Source: Acidimangrovimonas sediminis
GTDB taxonomy: Bacteria; Pseudomonadota; Alphaproteobacteria; Rhodobacterales; Rhodobacteraceae
DNA: 64,000 nucleotides
Direction: 5' to 3'
NCBI RefSeq assembly: GCF_002871005.1
Contig: NZ_PHSN01000004.1
Coordinates: 248,001-312,000 of the forward strand
Shown here: piece by piece, positions 7,263-15,870 of the stretch
Layout: each line of letters starts with the position of its first letter
Numbering within the stretch: position 1 is the first letter of the stretch
The notes under the pieces: model-generated
The model's input: only the letters and a program-made list of their open reading frames with translations
The model's database searches: none
What the model was told of the DNA's origin: nothing
Made by a program: the position numbers and the translations under genes

Positions 7263-9365
7263 ATGAACTCTGATCACACGAGTGCACTCTTTGGACGGAT
7301 GGATCTCGAATCCCTCGATTTCCTCAAGGTCTTCCTGCATCCGTTCGACACCAACCTGCTGATCCTCTCCGGGGCGGCCTGGGTGGTGATCCTCGGCGGC
7401 ATCTTCGTCGTCGCCGTCATGACCTACATGAAGTGGTGGAAACCGCTGTTCCTCGACTGGCTGATCTCGGTCGACCACAAGAAGATCGGCGTGATGTACA
7501 TCGTGCTGGCCTTCATCATGCTGCTGCGCGGCGTGATCGAGGGCGTGGTGATGCGCGCCCAGCAGGCCGACGGCCTGCACGGCGGCTTCCTCAGCGCGGA
7601 CCACTACGCACAGCTGTTCTCGACCCACGGCACGATCATGATCTTCTTCATGCTGATGCCGTTCCTCACGGGTCTGATGAACGTGGCCGTGCCGCTGCAG
7701 ATCGGCGCGCGCGACGTGTCCTTCCCGATGCTGAACTCGGTCTCGCTGGGCCTGACCATCGGCGGCGCCGTGCTGGTCATGGTCTCGCTCGTGCTGGGCG
7801 AGTTCACCACCGGTGGCTGGACCGCGTACCCGCCCTACACCGGATCGGCCTTCCAGCCGGGCGTTGGCCCCGACTACTGGATCTGGTCGGTCACGCTGTC
7901 GGGGATCGGCGCCACGCTGACGGGCATGAACTTCGTCGTCACCATCTACAAGGAACGCGCCCCGGGGATGACGTTCTTCCGGATGCCGATGTTCACCTGG
8001 ACTGCGCTTTGCACCGCGATCCTGATGGTCTTCGCCATGCCGCCGCTGACCGTTGCCTCGGCCATGCTGCTGCTTGACCGCTACGCCGACTTCCACTTCT
8101 TCACGAACGACCTCGGCGGCAACATGATGAACTACGCCAACCTGTTCTGGCTGTTCGGGCACCCCGAGGTGTACATCCTCGTGCTGCCGGCCTTCGGTGT
8201 GTTCTCGGAAGTGACCGCGACCTTCTCGGGCAAGCGCCTCTACGGCTACGGCTCGCTGGTCGTCGCGACCATGGCGATCGCCGTGCTGTCGTTCACCGTG
8301 TGGCTGCACCACTTCTTCACCATGGGCCAGGACAGCAATGTCAACGCGGCCTTCGGGATCGCGACGATGCTGATCGGCATTCCGACCGGCGTGAAGATCT
8401 ACGACTGGATGGCCACCATGTACCGCGGTCGCGTGCGTTTCACCGTCGCGATGCTGTGGACCATCAACTTCATGGTGCTCTTCGTGCTGGGCGGCCTGTC
8501 GGGGATCATCCTCGCCAACCCGTCGATCGACTTCCAGACCCACAACACCCTGTTCCTCGTCGCGCACTTCCACAACGTGCTGATCCCGGGCGTGTTCTTC
8601 GGGATGATGGCGGGCTACAACTACTGGTTCCCGAAACTCTTCGGCTTCCGCCTGAACGATTTCTGGGGCTACGTGTCGGTCTGGGGCTGGACCATCGGCT
8701 TCATGCTGGTGTTCTTCCCGCTCTACGTCGTCGGCCTTGAGGGGATGACGCGGCGGACCGTGTCCTACACCGACCCGGCCTACCTGCCGTGGATGCTGCT
8801 GTCGGGCCTGGGCGCGATCATCGTGACCATCGGTCTGATCGGTATCGTGATGCAGCTCTACGTCTCGATCCGCGACAAGGAGAAGACGCTGGATATCGGT
8901 GGCGACCCCTGGGATGCGCGCACGCTGGAATGGGCCACGCCCTCGCCGGTGCCGGCCTACAACTTCCCGGTGATCCCGCACATCCACGCGCGTGAGGCCT
9001 TTGCCGTCGCGAAAGAGGCGGGTGCTGGCTACCAGCAGCCGACCAAGTACACCGACATCCACCTGCCGGGGAACACCTGGATGGGCGTCGTCATGATGGT
9101 CTTCGGCACCGGCTTCGCCTTCGCCATGATCTGGTACATGTGGTGGCTGGCGATCCTGTGCCTGGCGATCGTCGTGGTGTCCTTCGTGGGCCGGGCGATC
9201 CGTGGCGACCGTCATCCGCACATCGTCAAGGCGGCCGACATCGAGCGTGAGCACAACGCCTGGCTCGAGAAGGTCCGCACGATCACCCCGGTGAACCGTG
9301 AGCAGGAACTGAAGCAAGCGAACCTCGGCGTCGCGGCGCCGGAATACATGGAGGCCGCCCAATGA
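7263..9365 (+). CDS. cyoB: Cytochrome bo3 ubiquinol oxidase subunit I
   Basis: A 700-residue polytopic heme-copper oxidase subunit, somewhat longer than E. coli CyoB. It carries the low-spin heme ligand region HGTIMIFFMLMPF, the CuB and cross-linked His-Tyr region GHPEVYILVLPAFG, HHFFTMGQ, and the heme o3/heme b histidines in VAHFHNVLIPG. The D-channel-type and quinol-site residues were not checked one by one. The ATG at 7263 is preceded by GAGGATTGCAGT, ten bases after the cyoA stop. Its 3' end overlaps cyoC by four bases (ATGA), indicating translational coupling. Confidence 0.96.
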   Translation: MNSDHTSALFGRMDLESLDFLKVFLHPFDTNLLILSGAAWVVILGGIFVVAVMTYMKWWKPLFLDWLISVDHKKIGVMYIVLAFIMLLRGVIEGVVMRAQQADGLHGGFLSADHYAQLFSTHGTIMIFFMLMPFLTGLMNVAVPLQIGARDVSFPMLNSVSLGLTIGGAVLVMVSLVLGEFTTGGWTAYPPYTGSAFQPGVGPDYWIWSVTLSGIGATLTGMNFVVTIYKERAPGMTFFRMPMFTWTALCTAILMVFAMPPLTVASAMLLLDRYADFHFFTNDLGGNMMNYANLFWLFGHPEVYILVLPAFGVFSEVTATFSGKRLYGYGSLVVATMAIAVLSFTVWLHHFFTMGQDSNVNAAFGIATMLIGIPTGVKIYDWMATMYRGRVRFTVAMLWTINFMVLFVLGGLSGIILANPSIDFQTHNTLFLVAHFHNVLIPGVFFGMMAGYNYWFPKLFGFRLNDFWGYVSVWGWTIGFMLVFFPLYVVGLEGMTRRTVSYTDPAYLPWMLLSGLGAIIVTIGLIGIVMQLYVSIRDKEKTLDIGGDPWDARTLEWATPSPVPAYNFPVIPHIHAREAFAVAKEAGAGYQQPTKYTDIHLPGNTWMGVVMMVFGTGFAFAMIWYMWWLAILCLAIVVVSFVGRAIRGDRHPHIVKAADIEREHNAWLEKVRTITPVNREQELKQANLGVAAPEYMEAAQ

Positions 9366-10000
9366 GCACCGTATCCGACGCCGCCTACCAGGCGCCGGGG
9401 CTCGTCTACGAGACCGAGCACCACCACGACCACTTCTCGCCGCAGAAGTCCTACATGGGTTTCTGGATCTTCATGATGAGCGACCTCATCATCTTCGGCC
9501 TGTTCTTCGCGACCTACGGGACGATGCTGGGCAAGCCGTCGATCGCGGGCGGGCCGGGGCCCAAGGAGGCGTTCGAACTTTCGGGCGCCGCCTGGGAAAC
9601 CGTCGCGCTGCTGCTGTCGACCTTCACCTTCGGCCTTGCGTCGCTGGCGATGAAATACGACATGGGCAAGCAGAAGATCCTGACCTGGATGGGCGTCACG
9701 CTCTTCCTCGGCCTGTGCTTCCTCGGGCTGGAACTGCGCGAGTTCGTCACGATGTTCCACGAGGGGCACGTGCCGCAGCGCTCGGGCTTCCTGTCGGCCT
9801 TCTTCGGCCTCGTGCCGCTGCACGGTCTGCACGTCACCTCGGGCTCGATCTGGCTGATCATCATGATGATCCGGATCGCGACCGGCCCGATCGACGAGCT
9901 GACCAAGTCGCGCGTCGCCCGGCTGGCACTGTTCTGGCACTTCCTCGACCTGATCTGGGTCGGGATCTTCTCCATCGTCTACCTCGGAGGGCTGGCCTGA
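9362..10000 (+). CDS. cyoC: Cytochrome bo3 ubiquinol oxidase subunit III
   Basis: A 212-residue protein with five hydrophobic spans, beginning with a soluble stretch rich in His (TEHHHDHFSPQKS) followed by MGFWIFMMSDLIIFGLFF, typical of CyoC. Subunit III supports assembly and stability of the oxidase. It overlaps cyoB by ATGA and cyoD by one base (TGATG), so all four subunits should be made in step. Confidence 0.95.
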   Translation: MSTVSDAAYQAPGLVYETEHHHDHFSPQKSYMGFWIFMMSDLIIFGLFFATYGTMLGKPSIAGGPGPKEAFELSGAAWETVALLLSTFTFGLASLAMKYDMGKQKILTWMGVTLFLGLCFLGLELREFVTMFHEGHVPQRSGFLSAFFGLVPLHGLHVTSGSIWLIIMMIRIATGPIDELTKSRVARLALFWHFLDLIWVGIFSIVYLGGLA

Positions 10001-10350
10001 TGTCGACTCCTGGCAACCTGAGCAATGAAGAGGCCTACAAGCACGACCTCAAGGGGTACGTGACCGGCCTGATCGCCGCCGCGGTGCTGACCATCATTCC
10101 CTTCGTCTGGGTCGGCTTCGGCCTGCCCACCGGCGCGGGTCTGTGGATCATCGCGATCCTCGGGATCATCCAGGTCATCGTGCACGTGCGCTACTTCCTG
10201 CACGTCGACCTGAGCCCCGAGCACCGGGACGAACTGCACCTGCTGGCGTTCTCGGCGCTTCTGCTGTTCATCATGGCGGCCGGCACGATCTGGGTGCTGC
10301 TGAACATGAACTACCGCATGATGCCGGGGATGGAGATGATGGGCATGTAA
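10000..10350 (+). CDS. cyoD: Cytochrome bo3 ubiquinol oxidase subunit IV
   Basis: A 116-residue protein with three membrane spans and the CyoD/cytochrome oxidase IV core VIVHVRYFLHVDLSPEHRDE. It starts on the base that ends the cyoC stop codon. No cyoE (heme O synthase) follows; a strong terminator closes the operon 25 bp later, so heme O synthase must be encoded elsewhere. Confidence 0.95.
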   Translation: MSTPGNLSNEEAYKHDLKGYVTGLIAAAVLTIIPFVWVGFGLPTGAGLWIIAILGIIQVIVHVRYFLHVDLSPEHRDELHLLAFSALLLFIMAAGTIWVLLNMNYRMMPGMEMMGM

Positions 10351-10374
10351 GCCCGCCATCACGGCAAGACAGGA

Positions 10375-10406
10375 AAGGGCGGCCCGGGGATCGGGCCGCC
10401 CTTTTC
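10375..10406 (+). terminator. Intrinsic terminator of the cyo operon
   Basis: A perfect 12-bp stem, AAGGGCGGCCCG against CGGGCCGCCCTT, with a 5-base loop, runs into TTTTCGTTT. It also faces the convergent kdsA gene. Confidence 0.9.
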
Positions 10407-10475
10407 GTTTGAAGCATGGGGCGCGGCTTTTATGGGCGATGATCGGGCCCGGAGCGCGGCCGCAGGACGAGCGTA

Positions 10476-10600
10476 GGCCCGTGGGATGGCGCCTCCACAC
10501 CTGCGGGGTGGGCAATTTATGCCGGCCACGCCCCTCCACCGAACGAGCCCCGCGCGGGGGGTGACAAAGCGCCAGCCCGCCGGGACGGGCCTGCGGGCGG
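10476..10600. repeat. Diverged intergenic repeat, copy 1
   Basis: This stretch between cyoD and kdsA shares an ordered series of blocks with 36178-36300: GGCCCGTGGG-TGGCGC-TCC, then ATGCC followed by GCCCCTCCA, then GGTGA with AAAGCG, then a GACGGGCC hairpin. The copies are diverged but collinear. No frame runs through it. Confidence 0.5.
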
Positions 10601-10688
10601 CCTGCGATCGCCCGGGGGCGACCGCGCTCCCGGTTGGGCGGAAATGCTTCGCGGCGGGGCGCAGGGCGCGTTTGAACGCAGCCCCGCC

Positions 10689-11522
10689 TCAGATCCGGAT
10701 CGGGTCTTCCTTGGCGAGCCGGTCGAAGGCCATCAGCGAGGCGATCAGCGCCGGCATCTGGTCGAGCGGGATCATGTTCGGCCCGTCGGAGGGGGCGGTG
10801 TCCGGGTCTTCATGCGTCTCGATGAACACCCCGGCGATGCCGAGGCTGACGGCAGCGCGCGCCATCACCGGCGCGAATTCGCGCTGGCCACCCGACGATC
10901 CGCCCTTGCCGCCCGGCTGCTGCACCGAATGGGTCGCGTCCATGATCACCGGATAGCCGGTCTGGGCCATGCGGGGCAGGCCGCGCATGTCCGCCACCAT
11001 CGCGTTGTAGCCGAACATCGAGCCGCGCTCGCACAGCATGATCCGCTCGTTCCCGGTCGAGGCCACCTTCTCGGCCACGTTGTCCATGTCCCAGGGCGCG
11101 AGAAACTGGCCCTTCTTGATGTTGATCGCCGCACCGGTCTCGCCCGCCGCCAGGAGCAGGTCGGTCTGCCGGCAGAGGTAGGCGGGGATCTGCAGCACGT
11201 CGACCACGCTCGCCACTTCGGCGCATTGGTCGGGCAGGTGGACGTCGGTCAGCACCGGCAGGCCGAATTCCGCCTTCACCGTCTCGAAGATCTTCAGCCC
11301 CTCGGCCAGCCCCACGCCGCGGCGGCCCGAGATCGAGGTCCGGTTGGCCTTGTCGAAGCTGCCCTTGAAGATCAGCTGGACGCCGGTGGCCTCCGCGATC
11401 TCCTTGAGCTTTCCTGCGATCATCACCGCGTGGTCCGCGCTTTCTAGCGCACAGGGGCCCGCGATCAGCGCGAGTCCGCGGTCGTTGCCGACGGTCAGCC
11501 CGCCGATGGTCACGTCTTTCAT
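10689..11522 (-). CDS. kdsA: 3-deoxy-8-phosphooctulonate synthase
   Basis: The 277-residue protein condenses phosphoenolpyruvate with arabinose 5-phosphate to Kdo 8-phosphate in the cytoplasm. Family motifs are clear: IAGPCALES near the start, IFKGSFDKANRTS, LTDVHLPDQ, KKGQFLAPWDM, and DATHSVQQPGG. Full family length. It lies nine bases after the kpsE stop on the same strand. Kdo is needed for lipopolysaccharide and for the lipid linker of group 2 type capsules, which agrees with its place behind capsule-export genes rather than with lipid A genes. Confidence 0.96.
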   Translation of the reverse strand: MKDVTIGGLTVGNDRGLALIAGPCALESADHAVMIAGKLKEIAEATGVQLIFKGSFDKANRTSISGRRGVGLAEGLKIFETVKAEFGLPVLTDVHLPDQCAEVASVVDVLQIPAYLCRQTDLLLAAGETGAAINIKKGQFLAPWDMDNVAEKVASTGNERIMLCERGSMFGYNAMVADMRGLPRMAQTGYPVIMDATHSVQQPGGKGGSSGGQREFAPVMARAAVSLGIAGVFIETHEDPDTAPSDGPNMIPLDQMPALIASLMAFDRLAKEDPIRI

Positions 11523-11531
11523 GGCATCCTC

Positions 11532-13280
11532 TCAGGCAGAGACCTGTTCGCGCAGGATCGATACCGTCATCGAGACCATGAGGTAAAGCCCCGCGAAGAT
11601 CAGGAACGCCACGAGGGTGTTTTCGAACGCGCGCGGGTAGGAGGGCTTGTCAGGCGCCACCGGCGAAACCGAGAGCGACAGGTAGCGTACCTGGCGGTTG
11701 GCCTCGATCCGCGCGGTTTCCAGCGATTGCAGCGCCTGCGAGAGCATCAGCTGCCGCGTCTGCACGTCGGCTTGGGCACCCAGAAGATCGGACTGCACGG
11801 TGGCCAGCGACGTCCCCGAAGAGGTGTTCTCGGTCATGCGCGCGCGCAGCGTCTTGATCTGGTCCTCGATATTGGCGATCCGGCGCTTGAGCGGATCGAC
11901 GCGGGCCTGCGTCGGGTTCGGGTTGGCCAGCATCTCCTGCAGGTTCAGCTTGTTCTGCGTCAGCTGCTGGTCCAGCGCCTGGATCTGCGCCGTGACCAGC
12001 GTCACCTCGACATCCGAGCTCAGCACCTTGAACTTCTTCTGAAGGTCCACGACCTTGGCCTGCGCCGTGCTCAGCTTCTTCTCGGCGTCGTCGTAGCTGT
12101 CGCGCGCGCCGGTCATCTGGTCCTCGCGCAGGCGCTGGGTCATCTGGTCGACCTGTTGCTCGGCATAGGAGATCAGGGCGCGCGAGAATTCCGCGGATTC
12201 CTTGGCGGTGGGGGCGATCACCTCCATCTTGATCGAACCCTCGGTCGGGTCGTAGCCGATCTTCACCATGCGCTGGTACAGACGGTAGGCCGCCTCGTTC
12301 GAGGCATGGTCGGGCAAGCGCAGGATCGGGTCGATCTTGTCGCCCTCGAAGGCCGATTTGAAACCGATGTCCTTGTCCAGCCGCATCATCGCATCACGCG
12401 ATTGAAGGTAGGACTGGACCGAGATCGAATCCTGCGAGGTCGCGAACTGGGTGCCGGCGAAAAGGCTGCCCATGGAGGTGCTGGCGGCGCCCGGTTCGGC
12501 CTTCTGGATCACGAATTCCGACTTGGTGGCATAAAGCGGTGTGGCCACCCTGTAGAAGTAGAACCCGGCAAGGAAGGTCGGCAGCGCCACGAAAAACGCC
12601 AGCCGCGCCATCATCAGGATGAAGCGCCGGCGCCGGCGTCTGGCGATGTCGCGCTGGATCTTCATGATGTCCCGGGCGCGGGCGACCTCGGGGCGCTCCT
12701 CGGGCGTGTGGACCTCGGTCGACGGCACCTTCGCCGGGTCGATCGTCTTCGGCAGCTTGCCCGGCCCCTCGTCGGTGCGGGCGGGCAGGCCGCCGCGGCC
12801 CGACGACGGCAATGCGCCATCCGCCTCGGCCTGGCTGTCGGCGACCACGAGTTCCAGCATGTTGGCGCGCTGGAACGGGTCGAGGCCCTGGGCGCGCAGC
12901 TGGCGCACCGCGTCGAAATCCGACGTGGCGGCGATCCCGTTCTTCTGCGCCATGCGCCGGGCCATGCGCAGCTGGCGGCCGGTCAGCCCCTCGCGGCGGA
13001 TCGCGTCCAGCTCGGTCTCGGCGGCGACCTCCCGCGGGCCGGCGATGTCTCCCGAGACGTCGCCGGCCTGAAGCTCGCGCCGCTGTGCGCCGCGGGCCGC
13101 GCCACGCTCGGCCGCGCGTTCGGCCTTGGCTGCGTCGCCGAACTTCATGTCGCCAAAGCCGTCGTCGACCTCTTCCTCGTCCCCTGGCTGGAGCCGCACG
13201 CGCCGATCGCTCGCGCCCATCCCGGCAAGCGGGCTGTCGCGGCGGACGCGGAACTTCTTGGCCTTAGGTTTGGTAGTCAT
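11532..13280 (-). CDS. Capsule polysaccharide export inner-membrane protein (KpsE/CtrB family)
   Basis: The 582-residue protein has a membrane span at about 220-242 just after an RRRRRR cluster, a large periplasmic part with coiled-coil character (about 390-500), and a C-terminal span at about 555-575, the PCP-3 plan of KpsE, BexC and CtrB. These proteins bridge the KpsMT ABC transporter to the outer-membrane exporter. About 215 extra cytoplasmic residues precede the first span; E. coli KpsE has only a short N-terminus. The start overlaps the end of the upstream ATPase gene by 17 bp (13264-13280), arguing for coupling. Confidence 0.88.
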   Translation of the reverse strand: MTTKPKAKKFRVRRDSPLAGMGASDRRVRLQPGDEEEVDDGFGDMKFGDAAKAERAAERGAARGAQRRELQAGDVSGDIAGPREVAAETELDAIRREGLTGRQLRMARRMAQKNGIAATSDFDAVRQLRAQGLDPFQRANMLELVVADSQAEADGALPSSGRGGLPARTDEGPGKLPKTIDPAKVPSTEVHTPEERPEVARARDIMKIQRDIARRRRRRFILMMARLAFFVALPTFLAGFYFYRVATPLYATKSEFVIQKAEPGAASTSMGSLFAGTQFATSQDSISVQSYLQSRDAMMRLDKDIGFKSAFEGDKIDPILRLPDHASNEAAYRLYQRMVKIGYDPTEGSIKMEVIAPTAKESAEFSRALISYAEQQVDQMTQRLREDQMTGARDSYDDAEKKLSTAQAKVVDLQKKFKVLSSDVEVTLVTAQIQALDQQLTQNKLNLQEMLANPNPTQARVDPLKRRIANIEDQIKTLRARMTENTSSGTSLATVQSDLLGAQADVQTRQLMLSQALQSLETARIEANRQVRYLSLSVSPVAPDKPSYPRAFENTLVAFLIFAGLYLMVSMTVSILREQVSA

Positions 13281-13917
13281 AGAGGCGCTTCGCTTCTTCA
13301 AGGGAGTCGAACATGTACAGCTGCCCATCACGCAGCACGGCTGCGGTCCGGCAGAATTTCTCAAGCGTCTTGGCCTGGTGCGAGACGACGATCACCGTCG
13401 CCGTCTCCAGCCGCTCGCGCAGGATCGAACCGGCCTTCTTGTTGAACTCGACATCGGTGGTGGAGGGCATGCCCTCGTCGATCAGGTAGATGTCGAATTC
13501 CAGCGCCAGCATCAGGGCAAAGGAAAACCGCGCGCGCATGCCCTGGCTGTAGGTGCCGATCGGCATGTCGAAATATTCGTTTATGCCGCAGAGCCAGCGA
13601 CAGAAGGCCTCGACGTAATCGGGGTCGAGGCCGTAGAGCTTGGCGATGTAGCGGGCGTTCTCGGTCGCGGTGTGGCGGTTGACGACGCCGCCCATGAAGC
13701 CCAGCGGGAACGAGATGCGCGAGGTCCGGATGACCCGCCCTTCGTCGGGTTTTTCCAGCCCGGCCATCATGTTGATGATCGTGGTCTTGCCGGTGCCGTT
13801 CGGGGCGAGAATGCCGAGTGAGTTGCCGATCTCTACGCGGAACGACGCGCGGTCAAGGATCACCTTGCGCTGCCTGCCGGTCCAGAAGGACTTGGAAACG
13901 TTCTCGAACTCGATCAT
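13264..13917 (-). CDS. Capsule polysaccharide export ATPase (KpsT family)
   Basis: A 217-residue ABC ATPase, the usual KpsT length. Walker A is GILAPNGTGKTT (about 35-46), the signature is TYSQGMRAR rather than LSGGQ, as in polysaccharide exporters, and Walker B is IYLIDEGM. It should energise export of a polysaccharide across the inner membrane with a KpsM permease, but no kpsM is present here. The start at 13917 (MIEFENVSKSFW) follows CGAGGCAGCGCA and gives the family length; an ATG further up would add 24 residues. Confidence 0.88.
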   Translation of the reverse strand: MIEFENVSKSFWTGRQRKVILDRASFRVEIGNSLGILAPNGTGKTTIINMMAGLEKPDEGRVIRTSRISFPLGFMGGVVNRHTATENARYIAKLYGLDPDYVEAFCRWLCGINEYFDMPIGTYSQGMRARFSFALMLALEFDIYLIDEGMPSTTDVEFNKKAGSILRERLETATVIVVSHQAKTLEKFCRTAAVLRDGQLYMFDSLEEAKRLYDYQT

Positions 13918-14019
13918 TGCGCTGCCTCGTGCGCGGTACTTCCGGGACGTTACGGTCCCCATTCGCCCATGGAAAGGGCTTGTTGTCATCTGCTAGCGGT
14001 AGGGGGCCAATCCGGCAAC

Positions 14020-14049
14020 ATTATGTCGGAAAAGAGGGGATTGTGCCAA
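14020..14049 (-). promoter_or_regulatory. Predicted promoter of kpsT-kpsE-kdsA
   Basis: On the minus strand TTGGCA (14044-14049) and CATAAT (14020-14025) are separated by 18 bp, placing transcription about 95 bp before the kpsT start codon. Similarity to the housekeeping sigma consensus only; not tested. Confidence 0.45.
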
Positions 14050-14080
14050 GCGCTTCACAAGCCGGGCAAGGCGCGCGCAT

Positions 14081-14110
14081 GGTGACGGATGTGGTGGTAC
14101 ATCCGACACC
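14081..14110. promoter_or_regulatory. Long palindrome upstream of kpsT, possible operator
   Basis: GGTG-A-CGGATGT and ACATCCG-A-CACC flank a 6-base GGTGGT centre: eleven paired bases per arm with a single A/A mismatch. It lies about 30 bp upstream of the predicted kpsT -35 element and in the leader region of the gene at 14347 on the other strand, so it could serve either as an operator or as a hairpin. Confidence 0.5.
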
Positions 14111-14230
14111 GCCATCGGGCGCGAAAAGGAGGCCGGGGCAGGGCCACGACGGCGCTTGCCGCGGGCAGGGAACAGGTCACCATTGGCGCAGGGCGGCCGG
14201 CCCAGGGCGGGCGTCGAAGGAGGGACAGCC

Positions 14231-14365
14231 ATGACATCACACGCACCACCGGCGGCGCAGTCGACACCGGGGCAGTTCGGCCACGCCGGTTTCGCCGTGC
14301 CCGGCCCGGCGGCAACGGGCGCCGCGCCGATGAGGGCCGTTTTCGCATGCCTGGGTGTGGCTTGA
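14231..14365 (+). CDS. Possible 44-residue peptide ahead of the glycosylase gene
   Basis: A short frame begins MTSHAPPAAQ after a near-ideal AAGGAGGGACAGCC and stops in a TTGA that overlaps an in-frame TTG of the next gene. It is Ala/Pro/Gly-rich with no recognisable domain. The ribosome-binding site is its main support; it may be a leader peptide that couples translation, or chance in GC-rich DNA. Confidence 0.3.
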   Translation: MTSHAPPAAQSTPGQFGHAGFAVPGPAATGAAPMRAVFACLGVA

Positions 14366-14988
14366 GCGCGGTGGAACGGGCAGCGGGGTTGGCGGGTGAA
14401 ATCGCGGCCTGCAGGCTTTGCGCCGAGCGCTTCGCCGCAACCGCGACGGGGCATGCGCCGCGCCCTGTCCCGTGGTTCGCGCCGGGCGCGCGGCTCATGG
14501 TCGCCGGGCAGGCCCCGGGTGCGCGGGTGCACGAGATCGGCAGACCCTTTGCCGACCGCTCCGGCGTGCGGCTGCGCGACTGGATGGGGATCGGGGAGGA
14601 GGTGTTCTACGACCGCTCCCGCGTGGCGGTAGTGCCCATGGCCTTCTGCTTTCCGGGTTATGACGCCAAGGGTTCTGACCTGCCGCCGCCGCCGATCTGC
14701 GCGCGCACCTGGCACGGGCGAGTTATGGAGGCGCTCGGGTCGGTGGAGCTGATCCTTGCCGTGGGGGGCGCCTCTCACCGCTACCATCTGGGCACCCGCG
14801 CGGGGGTGACCGAGACGGTGGCCGGCTGGCGCGCCATCCTGGGGCGCAATGAGCCGGGCCCGCGCATTCTTCCCTTGCCCCATCCGTCCTGGCGCAATAC
14901 CGCATGGCTGAGACGCAATCCCTGGTTCGAGGCCGAGCTTCTGCCCGTGCTCCGCACCGAGGTGGCAAGGATACTGGAGCTGCCGTGA
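14347..14988 (+). CDS. Uracil-DNA glycosylase family protein with a probable iron-sulfur cluster
   Basis: The 213-residue protein has motif 1 as GQAPG (54-58) and a later PHPSWR motif that supplies the catalytic-loop histidine. Cys22 and Cys25 (CRLC) with Cys101 and Cys118 fit the C-x2-C ... C-x16-C ligand pattern of 4Fe-4S glycosylases of families 4 and 5. The standard first motif in those families is GE[AG]PG or GEAP; Gln in place of Glu is a visible difference. It would excise uracil or another damaged base. The ATG at 14347 is preceded by GATGAGGG; a TTG at 14362 is the alternative. It overlaps the next gene by GTGA. Confidence 0.8.
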   Translation: MPGCGLSAVERAAGLAGEIAACRLCAERFAATATGHAPRPVPWFAPGARLMVAGQAPGARVHEIGRPFADRSGVRLRDWMGIGEEVFYDRSRVAVVPMAFCFPGYDAKGSDLPPPPICARTWHGRVMEALGSVELILAVGGASHRYHLGTRAGVTETVAGWRAILGRNEPGPRILPLPHPSWRNTAWLRRNPWFEAELLPVLRTEVARILELP

Positions 14989-15791
14989 CCGAGATCAGAA
15001 CCCCGCTCGACGCCGCCCACGGGCTGATGGAAACCGATCCCGAGGACGGCGCGCTCCGGCTGGCCTTCTACGCCCGTCTCGCCGATGGCGAGCTGTTCGT
15101 CCTGCTGGAGGAGGGCGCGGGCGAGGAAGGTGGGGCCGACAACCTTTCGCCCCGCGTCTTCCCGCTGGAGGATGGCCCCGTCGTCCTGGCCTTCGACGCC
15201 GAGGAACGGCTGGCCGAGTTCACCGGGGCGCCGGCGCCCTATGTCGCGCTGCCGGGTCGGGTGGTGGTGGCACAGCTTGCGGGGCAGGGGGTCGGCCTGG
15301 GGGTCAACCTCGGCGTCGCGCCCTCGTCCACGCTTCTGCCGCCCGAGGCGCTCGACTGGCTGGTCGAGACGCTGGGCGACGCGCCCGAGGCGACCGAGGC
15401 GAAGCCCGTGGCCTTCCATGCGCCTCGCGGCCTGCCAGAGGGCCTCCTGAAGGCGCTCGACCAGGCGCTGGCCCGGGCCGGAGGGCTGGCACAGACCGCC
15501 TACCTCGCCCATGTCGCCTATGACGACGGGGCCGAGGGGCACTGGCTGGCCATTCTGGGCGCGCTCGACGGGGCCGAGGAGGCGCTCGCGCGGGCGGTGG
15601 CCGAGGCGCTCCGGTTCTCGGGCGCCGAGGAGGGCACGCTCGACATCGTCTTCCTGGCACCCGATGCGCCGGTCGTCGGGCGGCTGGCCAGGGTCGCGCT
15701 GCGCTTCGACCTGCCGGAACCCGAGGCGCCGAAACAGCGCACCTTGCAGGCCCCCGGCAGCGACCCCTCCAAACCGCCGATCCTGCGCTGA
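14985..15791 (+). CDS. SseB family protein
   Basis: A 268-residue protein starting with GTG inside the stop of the preceding gene. It has an SseB-type N-terminal domain (ALRLAFYARLADGELFVLL ... LEDGPVVLAFDAEERLAEF) and a second domain of similar acidic alpha/beta character. The E. coli namesake enhances serine sensitivity, but the biochemical role of the family is not established. The four-base overlap with the glycosylase-like gene suggests coexpression. Confidence 0.75.
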   Translation: MTEIRTPLDAAHGLMETDPEDGALRLAFYARLADGELFVLLEEGAGEEGGADNLSPRVFPLEDGPVVLAFDAEERLAEFTGAPAPYVALPGRVVVAQLAGQGVGLGVNLGVAPSSTLLPPEALDWLVETLGDAPEATEAKPVAFHAPRGLPEGLLKALDQALARAGGLAQTAYLAHVAYDDGAEGHWLAILGALDGAEEALARAVAEALRFSGAEEGTLDIVFLAPDAPVVGRLARVALRFDLPEPEAPKQRTLQAPGSDPSKPPILR

Positions 15792-15870
15792 CGGCGTTCC
15801 GGGGCGGCCCTGTGTCCGCAAGACGGGCCCGCAGCGGCGGGCAAGGGGCAGAGAATGGGAAAAATATTGG

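Noticed and set aside
7158-9362. A 734-codon minus-strand frame over cyoB, very rich in His, Asp and Arg
   Set aside because: Shadow of cyoB codon bias; no start signals, and the same pattern is seen opposite every membrane-protein gene here.
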